From: Hyphococcus luteus
GTDB taxonomy: Bacteria; Pseudomonadota; Alphaproteobacteria; Caulobacterales; Parvularculaceae
Length of the DNA: 64,000 nt
Reading direction: 5' to 3'
Assembly: GCF_002943565.1 (NCBI RefSeq)
Contig: NZ_PJCH01000005.1
Span: 1,054,001 to 1,118,000 of the forward strand
Positions 37,538 through 46,394 of this stretch are shown piece by piece (positions within the stretch are counted from its first letter, which is position 1; the number at the start of each line of letters is the position of its first letter). The notes beneath the pieces are model-generated. The model was given only the letters and a program-made list of their open reading frames with translations. It was not told where the DNA came from and did not search any database. The position numbers and the translations under genes are program-made.

Positions 37538-38887
37538 ATGACCGGCAAGCGGGAAATTTTCGGAACGGACGGCGTGCGCGGCCTCGCCAATGCGGGCGCG
37601 ATGACGCCGGACAACATCCTGGCGCTCGGCCTCGCCGTGGGGCGGGTGTTCAAAAACGGCGCGCACCGCCATCGCGTGGTGATCGGCAAGGACACGCGCC
37701 TGTCCGGCTATATGATCGAGCCGGCGCTGACGGCCGGTTTCGCCGCTTCGGGCATGGATGTGTTTTTGCTGGGGCCTTTGCCGACGCCGGCCATGGCGAT
37801 GCTGACGCGGTCCCTGCGCGCCGATCTCGGGGTGATGATCTCCGCCTCGCACAATCCTTATGAAGACAACGGCGTTAAATTTTTCGGGCCCGACGGGTTC
37901 AAGCTTTCCGACGAAACCGAGCTCGAAATCGAGCGGCTGATGAAGGAAGGCCCCGATGCGGGGCTTGCGGGCTCGGCCGATCTCGGCCGGGTGAAACGCG
38001 TCGACGATGCGCGCGCGCGTTATATCGAATTTGCAAAGGCCGCTTTCCCGCGGCGCTGCTCGCTCGACGGCGTGCGCGTCGTCATCGATTGCGCGAACGG
38101 CGCCGGTTACAAGGTCGCGCCCACCGTGCTCTGGGAGCTCGGCGCGGAAGTGAAGGAGATCGGGGTCGAACCCAACGGCTTTAACATCAACCAGAATGTG
38201 GGATCGACGGCGCCGAAGAAAATGCAGGAGGCGGTGCTCGAATATCGCGCCGATATCGGCATTGCGCTCGACGGCGACGCGGACCGGGTCATCATTGCGG
38301 ATGAACGGGGCCGGCTTGTGGACGGCGACCAGATCCTGGCGCTGATCGCGCGCGCCTGGAACAAGAGCGGCGATCTGAAAGGCGGCGGCGTCGTCTCCAC
38401 CGTGATGGCCAATATGGGCCTCCATAAATTTCTCGAAGGCCAGGGCTTGTCCTTGAGGCGCACCAAAGTCGGCGACCGTTACGTCGTCGAGGAGATGCGC
38501 GCGAGCGGCGCCAATGTCGGCGGCGAGCCGTCGGGCCATGTGGTCCTGTCCGATTACGGCACGACGGGCGATGGGCTCGTCACGGCGCTGCAGGTCCTTG
38601 CCGTGGTGGTCGCCGAAGGCCGCAAGGTCAGCGAGGTCTGCAATTGTTTCGACCCGTTCCCGCAAATCCTCAAGAATGTCCGGTATAAGGGCGGCGATCC
38701 TCTGGAGGCCGAAGGGGTCAAGCTTGCGATCAAGGCGGGCGAGGACAAATTCGGCGAGAAAGGCCGTCTCGTCATCCGCAAATCCGGCACCGAACCTTTA
38801 ATCCGGGTCATGGGCGAGGGCGAAAACGGCCCGCTTGTGCAGGCGGTGGTGGACGATATCTGCGCCGCTGTCGAAGCGGCGGCTTAA
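37538..38887 (+). CDS. glmM: Phosphoglucosamine mutase
   Basis: Interconverts glucosamine-6- and 1-phosphate for peptidoglycan and LPS synthesis. ATG 37538 begins [15 protein letters not shown]. The phosphoserine is Ser-104 in [12 protein letters not shown]; the metal-binding DGDADRVI near 242 and [12 protein letters not shown] at the end are intact. 449 residues. The frame extends upstream to 37481 but the codons between look non-coding. Confidence 0.97.
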   Translation: MTGKREIFGTDGVRGLANAGAMTPDNILALGLAVGRVFKNGAHRHRVVIGKDTRLSGYMIEPALTAGFAASGMDVFLLGPLPTPAMAMLTRSLRADLGVMISASHNPYEDNGVKFFGPDGFKLSDETELEIERLMKEGPDAGLAGSADLGRVKRVDDARARYIEFAKAAFPRRCSLDGVRVVIDCANGAGYKVAPTVLWELGAEVKEIGVEPNGFNINQNVGSTAPKKMQEAVLEYRADIGIALDGDADRVIIADERGRLVDGDQILALIARAWNKSGDLKGGGVVSTVMANMGLHKFLEGQGLSLRRTKVGDRYVVEEMRASGANVGGEPSGHVVLSDYGTTGDGLVTALQVLAVVVAEGRKVSEVCNCFDPFPQILKNVRYKGGDPLEAEGVKLAIKAGEDKFGEKGRLVIRKSGTEPLIRVMGEGENGPLVQAVVDDICAAVEAAA

Positions 38888-38902
38888 GCTCCCCGAATCT
38901 GA

Positions 38903-38940
38903 AAAAACGGCCGGGCGCGGGGAGCCCGGCCGTTTCCACG
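38903..38940. terminator. Bidirectional terminator after glmM
   Basis: ACGGCCGGGC (38907-38916) pairs with GCCCGGCCGT (38924-38933). On the plus strand TTTCC follows and on the minus strand a run of six Ts, so it can serve glmM and the convergent gene at 38949. Confidence 0.8.
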
Positions 38941-38948
38941 CCCCCAGG

Positions 38949-39494
38949 TTACGCAGCTTCCTGCGTGCGCACCACGGGGAAATCGATATCCGTTTGAGCG
39001 ACGTGATTGATGTAATTGGTGAGAATATTGGCGACCGCGACCGCGACGGTTTCCACGATCTCGCCTTCGCTGAGCCCTGCATTGCGGGCGTCGGAAAGAT
39101 CCGCGTCCGAGACGAGGCCGCGCTTGTCCACGACGGCGACGGCGAATTTGAGAATCGCATTCAGTTTGGGATCGGACGACCGGCCTTGAAGGCGCGCGGC
39201 GATTTCCGCCTCGTCCACTTTGATGCTTTTTGAAATCGCCGAGTGAGCCGAAGCGCAGTAATCGCAGGCGTTTGCGCCGGCGACGGCGAGCGCCAGCGCC
39301 TCGCGGGTTTCCGGGGTGAACGAGCCTTCGCCGAGCGTGTCATTGAAATTGAGCGCGGCGGCGAGCACGGCCGGCTCATGCGCCATGACGCGGTAAAGAT
39401 TCGGAACCATGCCGACTTTCGACTTGATGGCGGTGAAGAGATTGGCGGCGTCGGCGGAAGCGGCGTTGTCTGAAATCTGGGTAAGGCGGGACAT
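38949..39494 (-). CDS. Carboxymuconolactone decarboxylase family protein (AhpD-like)
   Basis: 181-residue AhpD-fold protein, likely a peroxidase or alkylhydroperoxidase-type redox enzyme. The active site CDYCASAHS (CxxC plus His) lies near residues 85-93, with TREALALAVAGANAC before it. Start at 39494 is preceded by AGGAGAAACCCG. Divergent from a TetR gene across a 152-base gap containing paired GGACyrTTyGGT boxes, so it is probably controlled by that TetR protein. Confidence 0.9.
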   Translation of the reverse strand: MSRLTQISDNAASADAANLFTAIKSKVGMVPNLYRVMAHEPAVLAAALNFNDTLGEGSFTPETREALALAVAGANACDYCASAHSAISKSIKVDEAEIAARLQGRSSDPKLNAILKFAVAVVDKRGLVSDADLSDARNAGLSEGEIVETVAVAVANILTNYINHVAQTDIDFPVVRTQEAA

Positions 39495-39583
39495 CGGGTT
39501 TCTCCTGGTTTGTTGCAATCGGTTGGGTTTTGTTCTCTTGCCCCCGGTCTTGTCGCCCGGACGCCTGCTCCATATGTAATTAC

Positions 39584-39623
39584 GGACCGTTTGGTCAATA
39601 ATTGAAACCGGACTATTCGGTAA
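39584..39623. promoter_or_regulatory. Tandem candidate TetR operators
   Basis: GGACCGTTTGGTCA (39584-39597) and GGACTATTCGGTAA (39610-39623) agree at GGAC..TT.GGT.A, 26 bases apart start to start, and each contains partial dyads (GACC/GGTC; ACCG/CGGT). They lie between the divergent AhpD-like and TetR genes, close to the TetR start. Confidence 0.6.
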
Positions 39624-39646
39624 CGATAGCGTGAGAGGATCGGTCG

Positions 39647-40216
39647 ATGGCGCGTTTGCGGGAGTTCGACATTGACGAGGCGCTGGACGCGATGATGGGC
39701 GTCTTCTGGCGCGAGGGCTTTGAAGGCGCCTCGATGCAGGACATCGAGGCGGAGACCGGGCTGAACAAACAGAGCCTTTATCGCGTCTTTCCGGACAAGC
39801 GGGCGATGTATCTCGCCGCGCTCGTGCGTTATGAGGAAATTGCGGCGGCCGAAACCGAAGCCGTGCTGACCGGCGAGGGAACGGCGCAAGAGCGGTTCCG
39901 CAGACTTTTTGACGGCGTTTTAGGGCTGGCTGCGAAAGGCGAGCGGTCGGGTTGCTTTCTGTGCAATGCAGCCGCCGACCAGGGCCAGCAGGATAAGGAG
40001 ACGACGGAGCGGGTCGCCGCCGCCATGCGCCGCATTGAAAAGATCTTCCGGGCGGGGCTCGCCGATGCGCCGCGCTATAAACGCGATCCAAAAGCGTGCG
40101 AGGAAAAAGCGGCGAGCCTGATCGCCGTTTATTTCGGCCTGCGCGTCCTGACGAAAGCGAATGCGCCCTTGCGGCTTTTGAAGGAAGCGGCGGCGGACGC
40201 TGTTGCGGGCATATAA
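39647..40216 (+). CDS. TetR family transcriptional regulator
   Basis: 189 residues. The N-terminal HTH is seen in FDIDEALDAMMGVFWREGFEGASMQDIEAETGLNKQSLYRVFPDKRAMY. The C-terminal ligand domain (TetR_C_16-like) has FRRLFDGVLGLAAKGERSGCFLCNAAADQG, with two neighbouring cysteines that could sense oxidation. Divergently paired with a peroxidase-like gene, so likely a repressor of it. Confidence 0.92.
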   Translation: MARLREFDIDEALDAMMGVFWREGFEGASMQDIEAETGLNKQSLYRVFPDKRAMYLAALVRYEEIAAAETEAVLTGEGTAQERFRRLFDGVLGLAAKGERSGCFLCNAAADQGQQDKETTERVAAAMRRIEKIFRAGLADAPRYKRDPKACEEKAASLIAVYFGLRVLTKANAPLRLLKEAAADAVAGI

Positions 40217-40218
40217 AA

Positions 40219-40249
40219 GCCCGCCGGCAAGATACGCATGCCGGCGGGC
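40219..40249 (-). terminator. Intrinsic terminator on the minus strand
   Basis: GCCCGCCGGC pairs with GCCGGCGGGC over an 11-base loop; on the minus strand TTTTATAT follows, so it suits the gene at 40277-40807. It begins 2 bases after the tetR stop and may also limit readthrough there. Confidence 0.75.
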
Positions 40250-40276
40250 TCCAGGCGCTTCAGCGCGCGCCCCTGT

Positions 40277-40807
40277 TTAGGTGAGAACGCGGATGTCGGC
40301 CCGGCGCGAACATTCCCGGCGCGCGATCCGGTGCAGGCGCCGGTTCGGCACATAACGGGCTTGGGGTCCGCGCGCGTCGACGGTGCAGATAAGGCGCGGG
40401 CCGCGGCGGGTGCGGACCACCCGTTCGCTCAAGACGATGCGGGCGCGATAGCGCGTATCGTAAACCTCGCGGTTGACGAGGCGTCCGCCGCCCCGGCCGC
40501 GATGCGCGCCGCGATAACCGTTGCGGCGGCCGCGATCGTCGTAACGGTCATAGCGGTCGTGATGACGGCTGCGGCGGTCGTAATCGTGATCGCCAAAGCG
40601 GATCGAGAAAGTGACGCCCGACGGCCGATACGCGCCGGCGCGGTAATATTTGTCCGCCGCATAATAGTTGTAATAATTCGCGGCGTGGCTGCGGTGGTCG
40701 TGGTCGATCCGGCAGGGATCGGGCCTGTGCGCGGCCGAAGCCGCCCCGAAGCCCAACGCCGAAATGGCGAGCCCGCCGGCGATCAACGGTTTCAGAAATT
40801 TTTTCAT
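40277..40807 (-). CDS. Secreted basic protein with His/Arg/Tyr-rich region, unknown function
   Basis: 176 residues. Signal peptide MKKFLKPLIAGGLAISALGFGAASA; start preceded by GGAGAG. Mature part has YYNYYAADKYY, then a low-complexity DHDYDRRSRHHDRYDRYDDRGRR region, then a globular end (LICTVDARGPQARYVPNRRLHRIARREC) with two cysteines that may pair. Such His/Tyr/Arg-rich periplasmic proteins may bind metals or acidic polymers; no family recognised. A plus-strand frame across the same region is a shadow. Confidence 0.75.
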   Translation of the reverse strand: MKKFLKPLIAGGLAISALGFGAASAAHRPDPCRIDHDHRSHAANYYNYYAADKYYRAGAYRPSGVTFSIRFGDHDYDRRSRHHDRYDRYDDRGRRNGYRGAHRGRGGGRLVNREVYDTRYRARIVLSERVVRTRRGPRLICTVDARGPQARYVPNRRLHRIARRECSRRADIRVLT

Positions 40808-41018
40808 GTCGCTCTCCGTGCTTGCCCCAGCCGGATGCCGGTAAGCCTCAAGATGGCGGCGGAATGGGGCGAGATTGGCGCGATTTCAGGTCCAAAAGCC
40901 GCCATGGTCCCGTCCGCCGCGCAACTCTTTGTGAACGGCGCGAGCGGGCGAAGGCGGGCGGCGGGGCGAGACGGGGGGGCGATTGCGCAAGCTGTGCAAA
41001 TCGTCTTATTAACTTTTC

Positions 41019-41501
41019 ATGGGTTTTGCGAATGGAGAGTCGAAAGACAGCGCAGACGCGCATGACGGCGCGCCGCCGCTGGCGCATTGCGGGCTCGCCG
41101 CGGCGATCGACGTTGTCGGCGACCGCTGGACGCTGCTCATCATCCGCTCCGCGCTTTACGGCGTCACGCGGTTCGATGACCTGCAGACCTCGCTCGGCAT
41201 GCCGCGCACGGTTCTGTCCAACCGGCTGAAGCGGCTCGTGGAGCGCGGGGTGTTGCGCCGGCGCGCCTATAAGCAAGAGGGCCAGCGTACGCGCCACCAA
41301 TATGTGCTGACCCAGAAAGGCGTCGATCTCGCCTTGCCGCTGATGGCGCTGATGCAATGGGGCCAGAAACATGTCCTCACGGAAAAGGGCGCCGCCGGCA
41401 TCATCAGCCGGCGCACGGGCGAGCCCTTGCAGCTCGGGCTTGTCGACAATACCGGCTCGACCGCGTCGCTGACCGACGTCCAGTTTAAAAAAGCGTCGTA
41501 A
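41019..41501 (+). CDS. HxlR family transcriptional regulator
   Basis: 160 residues. Winged-helix HxlR signature: CGLAAAIDVVGDRWTLLIIRSALYGVTRFDDLQTSLGMPRTVLSNRLKRLVERGVLRRR, including the cysteine near residue 24 that many members use to sense electrophiles or oxidants. Then RHQYVLTQKGVDLALPLMALMQWG. It is convergent with the SnoaL-like gene, 6 bases between the stops. 211 bases without a gene precede it. Confidence 0.92.
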   Translation: MGFANGESKDSADAHDGAPPLAHCGLAAAIDVVGDRWTLLIIRSALYGVTRFDDLQTSLGMPRTVLSNRLKRLVERGVLRRRAYKQEGQRTRHQYVLTQKGVDLALPLMALMQWGQKHVLTEKGAAGIISRRTGEPLQLGLVDNTGSTASLTDVQFKKAS

Positions 41502-41507
41502 GACGCT

Positions 41508-41930
41508 TTATCCGCTCGCGGAAAGCTGGCGAAAAACCGAAAGCCGGTCGGCGATCTGCCAATGGCCGCAGATTTTTCCATCCTTGAAAAAATAAACGGT
41601 GGCGCCCGACATCTTGATGGTTTTGCCGGTGGGGGCGAAGCCGGCGATTTCGCCCAGATGCGTCGCCCGCCAGGTCCAGGTCATCGCGATCCTGTCGCCG
41701 CCGTCGAACATGTCGACGCTGGCGAAGGCCTGGTCCGGGCAGGGCGCGCGCGAGACGCGCACGCGCTCTGCAAAGCCTTCGCGGGTCAGCGTTTTTCCGT
41801 CCCAGGGGTCGCCCGGATCGTGGCGGATTTCATAGCTCTCGCCGACAAAGTCGCCGAGATTTGAAAGGTCGCCGCGATTCCAGACCGTCTCGATGAAACG
41901 GCGGAGCGTTTCGCTGTTGTCGTGCGTCAT
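41508..41930 (-). CDS. SnoaL-like/ester cyclase-type polyketide cyclase fold protein
   Basis: 140 residues with NTF2-like motifs: ETLRRFIETVWNRGDLSNLGDFV, ASVDMFDGGDRIAMTWTWRATHLGEIAGFAPTGKTI, GKICGHWQIADRLSVFRQL, as in SnoaL-like ester cyclases. Start at ATG 41930, one base overlapping the upstream stop (TGATG). A GTG at 41933 also fits. The substrate cannot be told. Confidence 0.85.
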   Translation of the reverse strand: MTHDNSETLRRFIETVWNRGDLSNLGDFVGESYEIRHDPGDPWDGKTLTREGFAERVRVSRAPCPDQAFASVDMFDGGDRIAMTWTWRATHLGEIAGFAPTGKTIKMSGATVYFFKDGKICGHWQIADRLSVFRQLSASG

Positions 41931-42367
41931 CACACCGCCTCCATCGTCAGCTGCGCCGCGCCGTCGGAGGTTTTCTCCGCCGTGACGCCTTCTTGGTTGA
42001 TGATCGCCGAAACCCGGCTGCGATAGGCGGAAAAGCTGTCGAAGGTGACGACATCCACCGGTTCGTCGAAATTGATGATGACGCGCAGATGGTCGCCGGC
42101 CATGGTTCGGAGCGCGACGATCTCGCCGGTGAAGGTCTGGCCGAGATAGCGGCCTTTGACGCGCGAGCCCAGTTGGAACCGCTTTAAAGGCGGCCGGTTG
42201 CCGACCGCCGCATGCAACGTGTTCCAGTCGCGGAAACCATATTGCTTCGCGATCAGCTCCAGGCTTTCGCTGTGGGTGAGAAAATCGCCGTCTTCATCAA
42301 GGCCGGCGCGCAGGCGTTTCGCCTGTCGTTTGAGCGCGTCCAGAGACGGCAAAGAGGGATCGGTCAT
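41930..42367 (-). CDS. Glyoxalase-superfamily N-terminal-domain protein, stand-alone
   Basis: 145 residues. The N-terminal helix block LDALKRQAKRLRAGLDEDGDFLTHSESLELIAKQYGFRDWNTLHAA is typical of a domain found at the N-terminus of some glyoxalase-superfamily proteins; the C-terminal half is β-rich (FQLGSRVKGRYLGQTFTGEIVAL, VDVVTFDSFSAYRSRV) and could bind a small molecule. Start at 42367 chosen (MTDPSLPSLDALKRQ). Coupled to the SnoaL-like gene. Function unknown. Confidence 0.7.
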   Translation of the reverse strand: MTDPSLPSLDALKRQAKRLRAGLDEDGDFLTHSESLELIAKQYGFRDWNTLHAAVGNRPPLKRFQLGSRVKGRYLGQTFTGEIVALRTMAGDHLRVIINFDEPVDVVTFDSFSAYRSRVSAIINQEGVTAEKTSDGAAQLTMEAV

Positions 42368-42482
42368 GGCAAGCCTCGTCTTTCGCCATGCGGAAATCAC
42401 TGATGGGGCTCGCATTGCCATCGGTCCGCAGGCTTTGAAAGCGGGCTGAACCAAGCAAAAAATCGAAGGACTTCACCAAAAG

Positions 42483-42746
42483 CTATAACGCTCGCGAGCG
42501 GCGGGGGCCTTCACCCATGCTCGCGCAAATAGGCCCGGCGGCGGGGCTTGTCAATCGGCTTATTTCGCGCGCCGTCCGCCCGTGGAGGTTACGGCCCCCC
42601 GCCACAATCAGGAAAATTCCGAAGCCGAAAACCAGCCAGGACGCCGCCGGATCGGCCCCGAGCCGGAAGGCGGCGTCCGGAAACAGCTGGACGGCGAGCG
42701 CCGCCAGGCAAGAGACAAGGCCGGTTGAAATCAGCATATTGCTCAT
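42483..42746 (-). CDS. Small two-helix membrane protein
   Basis: 87 residues: helices at about 5-24 (LISTGLVSCLAALAVQLFP) and 36-50 (SWLVFGFGIFLIVAGG), then a basic tail with GRTAREISRL. Start ATG 42746 sits after a purine-rich GAGAGAGACC. The frame is open upstream into the divergent thiD, but that part is shadow. No family recognised. Confidence 0.6.
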   Translation of the reverse strand: MSNMLISTGLVSCLAALAVQLFPDAAFRLGADPAASWLVFGFGIFLIVAGGRNLHGRTAREISRLTSPAAGPICASMGEGPRRSRAL

Positions 42747-42836
42747 GAAATGGTCTCTCTCGCGTTCGTCCCGGTAGCCTCTATTGCGCAATTCGGGCGC
42801 ATGTTTGAAAACCGTAAGGCGACATTGGGAAGGTTT

Positions 42837-43628
42837 ATGAAAGGCCGCGTCCTTATCATCGCCGGATCGGACCCTTCGGGCGGCGCCGGCATCCAGGCCG
42901 ACATCAAGACCGTGACGGCGCTTGGCGGCTATGCGGCGACGGCGATCGCCGCGCTCACCGTGCAGAACACCAAAGGCGTTTCCGCCGTGCATGGCGTCGC
43001 GCCGGAAATCGTCGCCGCGCAGATCGAGGCGGTAATGACGGATATCGGCGCCGACGCCATCAAGATCGGCATGATCGGGGATGTGGAAACCGCGCAAGTC
43101 ATCGAAAACGCCTTAAAAAAACATCCTTCCGTTCCCGTCATCCTCGATCCGGTGCTGGTCGCGACCAGCGGCGACGCGCTCGCCAAAGACGGCGTCGCGG
43201 CGTTTATCCGTGACCGTCTCCTGCCGCTTTCTTTCGTCGTTACGCCGAATACGGATGAAGCGGCGGCGCTGACCGGTCAGACCGTTGAAACGCAGGACGA
43301 CATGATCGAGGCGGGCAGGGCGTTGCGCCGCGCCGGCGCCGGCGCGGCGCTGGTGACGGGCGGACACAAGGCGGGCGAAACGGTGGAAGACGCGCTCGTG
43401 CTTGAAGGCGGCGAGCGCATCTATTCCAACCGCCGCATCGAAACGACGTCTACGCACGGTACGGGTTGCACGCTCGCCTCGGCGATTGCGACGGGCCTGG
43501 CGCAGGGCATGGCGCTGCCCGCCGCCGTCAAACGCGCTGTCGATTATACGCACAAGGCCATCGAAACGGCCCCGGGATATGGCGGCGGTCATGGGCCGCT
43601 CAATCACGCCCATACGATAAAGCCATAA
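42837..43628 (+). CDS. thiD: Hydroxymethylpyrimidine/phosphomethylpyrimidine kinase
   Basis: Phosphorylates HMP and HMP-P for thiamine synthesis. ATG 42837 opens the signature RVLIIAGSDPSGGAGIQADIKT. DPVLVATSGDAL, TPNTDEAAAL and the anion-hole STHGTGCTLASAIATGLAQG are intact. 263 residues. The frame is open upstream to 42750, but no family similarity is seen there. No TPP riboswitch is visible upstream. Confidence 0.95.
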   Translation: MKGRVLIIAGSDPSGGAGIQADIKTVTALGGYAATAIAALTVQNTKGVSAVHGVAPEIVAAQIEAVMTDIGADAIKIGMIGDVETAQVIENALKKHPSVPVILDPVLVATSGDALAKDGVAAFIRDRLLPLSFVVTPNTDEAAALTGQTVETQDDMIEAGRALRRAGAGAALVTGGHKAGETVEDALVLEGGERIYSNRRIETTSTHGTGCTLASAIATGLAQGMALPAAVKRAVDYTHKAIETAPGYGGGHGPLNHAHTIKP

Positions 43629-43710
43629 ATCCCAGCGGCTTGGCGAAAATTTGGACGCGCCATTTTGCCAGTGATAGGCTTGGGGCTTCGCAATCTGGGG
43701 AGAAACGCGA

Positions 43711-44280
43711 ATGACCTTCAAGCATGTTTTGTTGACGAGTTGCGCCGCCGCGATGATCGCGGCTTGCGAGACGACGATTCCAGGCGATGATTCCCAGCCG
43801 CCAACTGTAAAGATCAGCGTGCCGCGGGACGGCAACGAGATTATCGCCAGCACGGAGGCGGACGAAGTGCTGTCGGTGGACCTGACCTGCGGCGCGCAGA
43901 CCGACCTCGGCGTGAATGTTTATGTCATGCGCCGGGATTTTCCGGCGCGCCTGATGCTGACCGTCGGCGACAGCGGCGGCGTCAGCCTGGCCCGCGCTGT
44001 CGTGACGGGCGGCTCGATCAGCAATGTGGAGCCCGCCGACGCCACGGTCAGGAGCGACACATTTTCCGGCCAGCCGGCGACCGTCGTCGAGAAGTCCTAT
44101 GACCGCGCCGATCCGCGGACGGGTCAGGTCATTTTGTTCGATGTGGAGCCGACCACGGGAACCATACGCGGTCCGAACACGGTCGCCGTGCACGGCGTGG
44201 GGTTCGATTTTTCGGGCAATGGCCGGTCCTCGTCGCGCACGCCCATGGGCGTGCAGGAAGCTTTGTGCGGCAATATCTAG
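43711..44280 (+). CDS. Putative lipoprotein of unknown function
   Basis: 189 residues. Signal with lipobox AMIAAC (Cys-19). The rest is β-rich and Thr/Asp/Gly-rich (PPTVKISVPRDGNEI, DVEPTTGTIRGPNT), with cysteines in VDLTCGAQ and ALCGNI that may pair. It could be an Ig-like or periplasmic binding fold; no family recognised. Flanked downstream by a GC hairpin. Confidence 0.75.
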   Translation: MTFKHVLLTSCAAAMIAACETTIPGDDSQPPTVKISVPRDGNEIIASTEADEVLSVDLTCGAQTDLGVNVYVMRRDFPARLMLTVGDSGGVSLARAVVTGGSISNVEPADATVRSDTFSGQPATVVEKSYDRADPRTGQVILFDVEPTTGTIRGPNTVAVHGVGFDFSGNGRSSSRTPMGVQEALCGNI

Positions 44281-44322
44281 CCTGTTGAGGCTTTCTAATC
44301 TTTCAGCGATGATTTTTCGTTT

Positions 44323-44343
44323 GCCGGGGGCGCCGCCCCCGGC
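44323..44343. terminator. GC-rich hairpin between lipoprotein and phzF-like gene
   Basis: GCCGGGGGC, loop GCC, GCCCCCGGC, a perfect 9-bp stem. No T-run follows, so it may act only as a stabilising or partial terminator. Confidence 0.45.
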
Positions 44344-44382
44344 GATATGGGTGCGGATAACAAGGAAAAGGAGACCGCGCTC

Positions 44383-45270
44383 ATGACCGCTTATGATTTT
44401 GTCACGCTCGACGTTTTCACGGACAAGAAATTCGCCGGCAATCAGCTTGCGGCGGTGATGGATGCGCGCGGTCTTTCCACTGAGCAGATGCAGACCATTA
44501 CGCGTGAGTTCAATCTCTCCGAAACGACGTTCGTCCTGCCGCCGGAAAACCCCGATAACACGGCAAGAGTTCGCATTTTCACGCTGGGCTATGAAATGCC
44601 TTTCGCAGGCCATCCGACCGTCGGAACGGCGATTGCGGTCGCGCGCGCCCGGGGGCTGAAAGGCAAGGTCAGGCTGGAGCTCAATACCGGCGTTTTTCCG
44701 GTCGAGGTGGATGCCTCGGAAGAAGGCGGCTTCGCCGAATTCGAAAATCCCAATCTGCCGGCGGAAACCGGCGCGGCGCCGGGGATAGAAGACATCGCGG
44801 CAGCGCTCTCCCTGCCGGCGGATGCGATCCTTCAGGGCGCGAAGGCGCCGCGCCTCTGCGGCGCCGGGGTCGATTATCTTTATGTCTGCGCGCCCCTGGA
44901 GGCGGTCCGGCGGGCGACGCCGAACACGGCGGCCTGGGCGGCGCTGGGGCTTGAGGATGTGGTCGGCGTTTATCTTTACGCCGAAGGCGGCGAGGCGGCG
45001 GACGCCGACTATCATGCGCGCATGTTTGCGCCGGACGCCGGCATCATGGAAGACCCGGCGACGGGCAGCGCCGCGGCGGGCTTTCCGGGGCAAATCGTCC
45101 GTAGCCAGACTGTCCCGGACGGCGTTCATCGCTGGGTGATCGAACAGGGCTTCGAAATGGGCCGGCCGAGCCGCATCCGGGCGAGCGTCGCTGTCGAAGG
45201 GGGCGCTGTTCAGTCGGTGCGCATCGGCGGCGACGCGGTTTTCATGCAAAAAGGTCAGATCTTCATTTGA
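44383..45270 (+). CDS. PhzF family epimerase/isomerase
   Basis: PhzF-fold enzyme. ATG 44383 follows AAAAGGAGACC. The N-terminal FVTLDVFTDKKFAGNQLAAV, the catalytic Glu in REFNLSETTFVLPP and EMPFAGHPTVGTAIAVA match the family; MEDPATGSAAAGFPGQI is the second-half motif. 295 residues, usual size. The substrate is not predictable. Its last 16 bases overlap the tail of the convergent EamA gene. Confidence 0.92.
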   Translation: MTAYDFVTLDVFTDKKFAGNQLAAVMDARGLSTEQMQTITREFNLSETTFVLPPENPDNTARVRIFTLGYEMPFAGHPTVGTAIAVARARGLKGKVRLELNTGVFPVEVDASEEGGFAEFENPNLPAETGAAPGIEDIAAALSLPADAILQGAKAPRLCGAGVDYLYVCAPLEAVRRATPNTAAWAALGLEDVVGVYLYAEGGEAADADYHARMFAPDAGIMEDPATGSAAAGFPGQIVRSQTVPDGVHRWVIEQGFEMGRPSRIRASVAVEGGAVQSVRIGGDAVFMQKGQIFI

Positions 45271-46298
45271 GTTCTTTTGGCGTCCGCCTTTTCAATCACC
45301 GGCTCAAGCTCGCCAGCGATGCCGTCGCCTGCTTCGAGGCCTTGTTCGCGTTTTTTGCTGAACGGCCCGCGCTGGGTGACGGCGACGCCGGCGAGAATGA
45401 TCGCAAGGGCGAGGAATACGCGTGCATCGAGCCGCTCATGATAGGCGAGAGCGCCGACCGCCACGGCCCAGAGCGGGGTGATGTAATTGGACAGCGCCAT
45501 GAAGCCCGCCCCGGCGCGCCGGATCAGCATGATGATCAGGACCCCGTTAAGGCCTGTCGGGAAGACGCCGAGAAAAACGATGCTGCCGAGGCTCGATAGC
45601 GCCCAGTCTTCGCGGTGAAGATCGGCGAGAAAGAGCGCCGGAACCGAGAGGATCGCCGCGACGATCAGCATGCCCGAGGCGAAGACGCGGGGGGCGATGG
45701 GCGGCGCGCGCCGCGATAAAACCGCCGAGACGCCATAAAGGAAGGTCGCGAGCAAAAGCCCCGTCTGCGCCCAAAAGCTGCTGGTCAGGGCGCCCTTCAG
45801 CGCTTCGGGCCCCATCAGCACGAGGACGCCGAGAAAGCCGAGGGCGAATCCGGCGAGCTTGCGCCCGCTTAAATGTTCGTTTGCGAAGAAATAAGCGAGC
45901 GCGATGGTCCAGATCGGCATGAAGGCCATGTAAACGCCCGCAAGCCCGCTCTCCACATGCTGTTGCGCCCAGGGAAAAAGATAAAATGGCAGAACATTGC
46001 CGCTCGCGCCGACGGCGATCATCCAGATCCAGGACCGGCGCACCCGCCAGTTGTTCCCGCTACGGATAAAAAAGGGCGGCAGGCGCCGTCCGCCCGCGCG
46101 GCAGATTGCGTAAACGACGACAGCCGCGACCCATAGCCGCCCCGAAGCCACGGCGGCGGGCGGCATGGTCTCGACCGCCTTCCTGATAAAAGCGAAGGAC
46201 GAACCGCCGAAAGCGACGATGAGGGCGAGCAGCGTCCAGTCGAAAAGGCCCGCTTCTTTGGGGCCCGCTGTTTTAAGGATTGCGCGTTTACCGTTCAT
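45255..46298 (-). CDS. EamA/DMT family transporter
   Basis: 347 residues with about ten membrane helices in the two-repeat EamA pattern: LLALIVAFGGSSFAFIRKAVETMPPAAVASGR in repeat one and ALSNYITPLWAVAVGALAYHERLDARVFLALAIILAGV in repeat two. Substrate unknown. The C-terminal tail is charged. Its start is 164 bases from the divergent serC. Confidence 0.9.
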   Translation of the reverse strand: MNGKRAILKTAGPKEAGLFDWTLLALIVAFGGSSFAFIRKAVETMPPAAVASGRLWVAAVVVYAICRAGGRRLPPFFIRSGNNWRVRRSWIWMIAVGASGNVLPFYLFPWAQQHVESGLAGVYMAFMPIWTIALAYFFANEHLSGRKLAGFALGFLGVLVLMGPEALKGALTSSFWAQTGLLLATFLYGVSAVLSRRAPPIAPRVFASGMLIVAAILSVPALFLADLHREDWALSSLGSIVFLGVFPTGLNGVLIIMLIRRAGAGFMALSNYITPLWAVAVGALAYHERLDARVFLALAIILAGVAVTQRGPFSKKREQGLEAGDGIAGELEPVIEKADAKRTQMKI

Positions 46299-46394
46299 TC
46301 ACGATCCGCGCTATCGGGCCTCCTGGTTTCCCGCAAGAGAGAAAACCTCTTCATGGTGTAAAATATTACCATTTGACGCCGGCGCCCCATCCAT

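Noticed and set aside
40238-41065. Long plus-strand open frame of 275 codons opposite the secreted basic protein
   Set aside because: It is a GC-driven shadow of the minus-strand gene with Ala/Val low-complexity stretches; the minus-strand gene has a signal peptide, a ribosome site and its own terminator.
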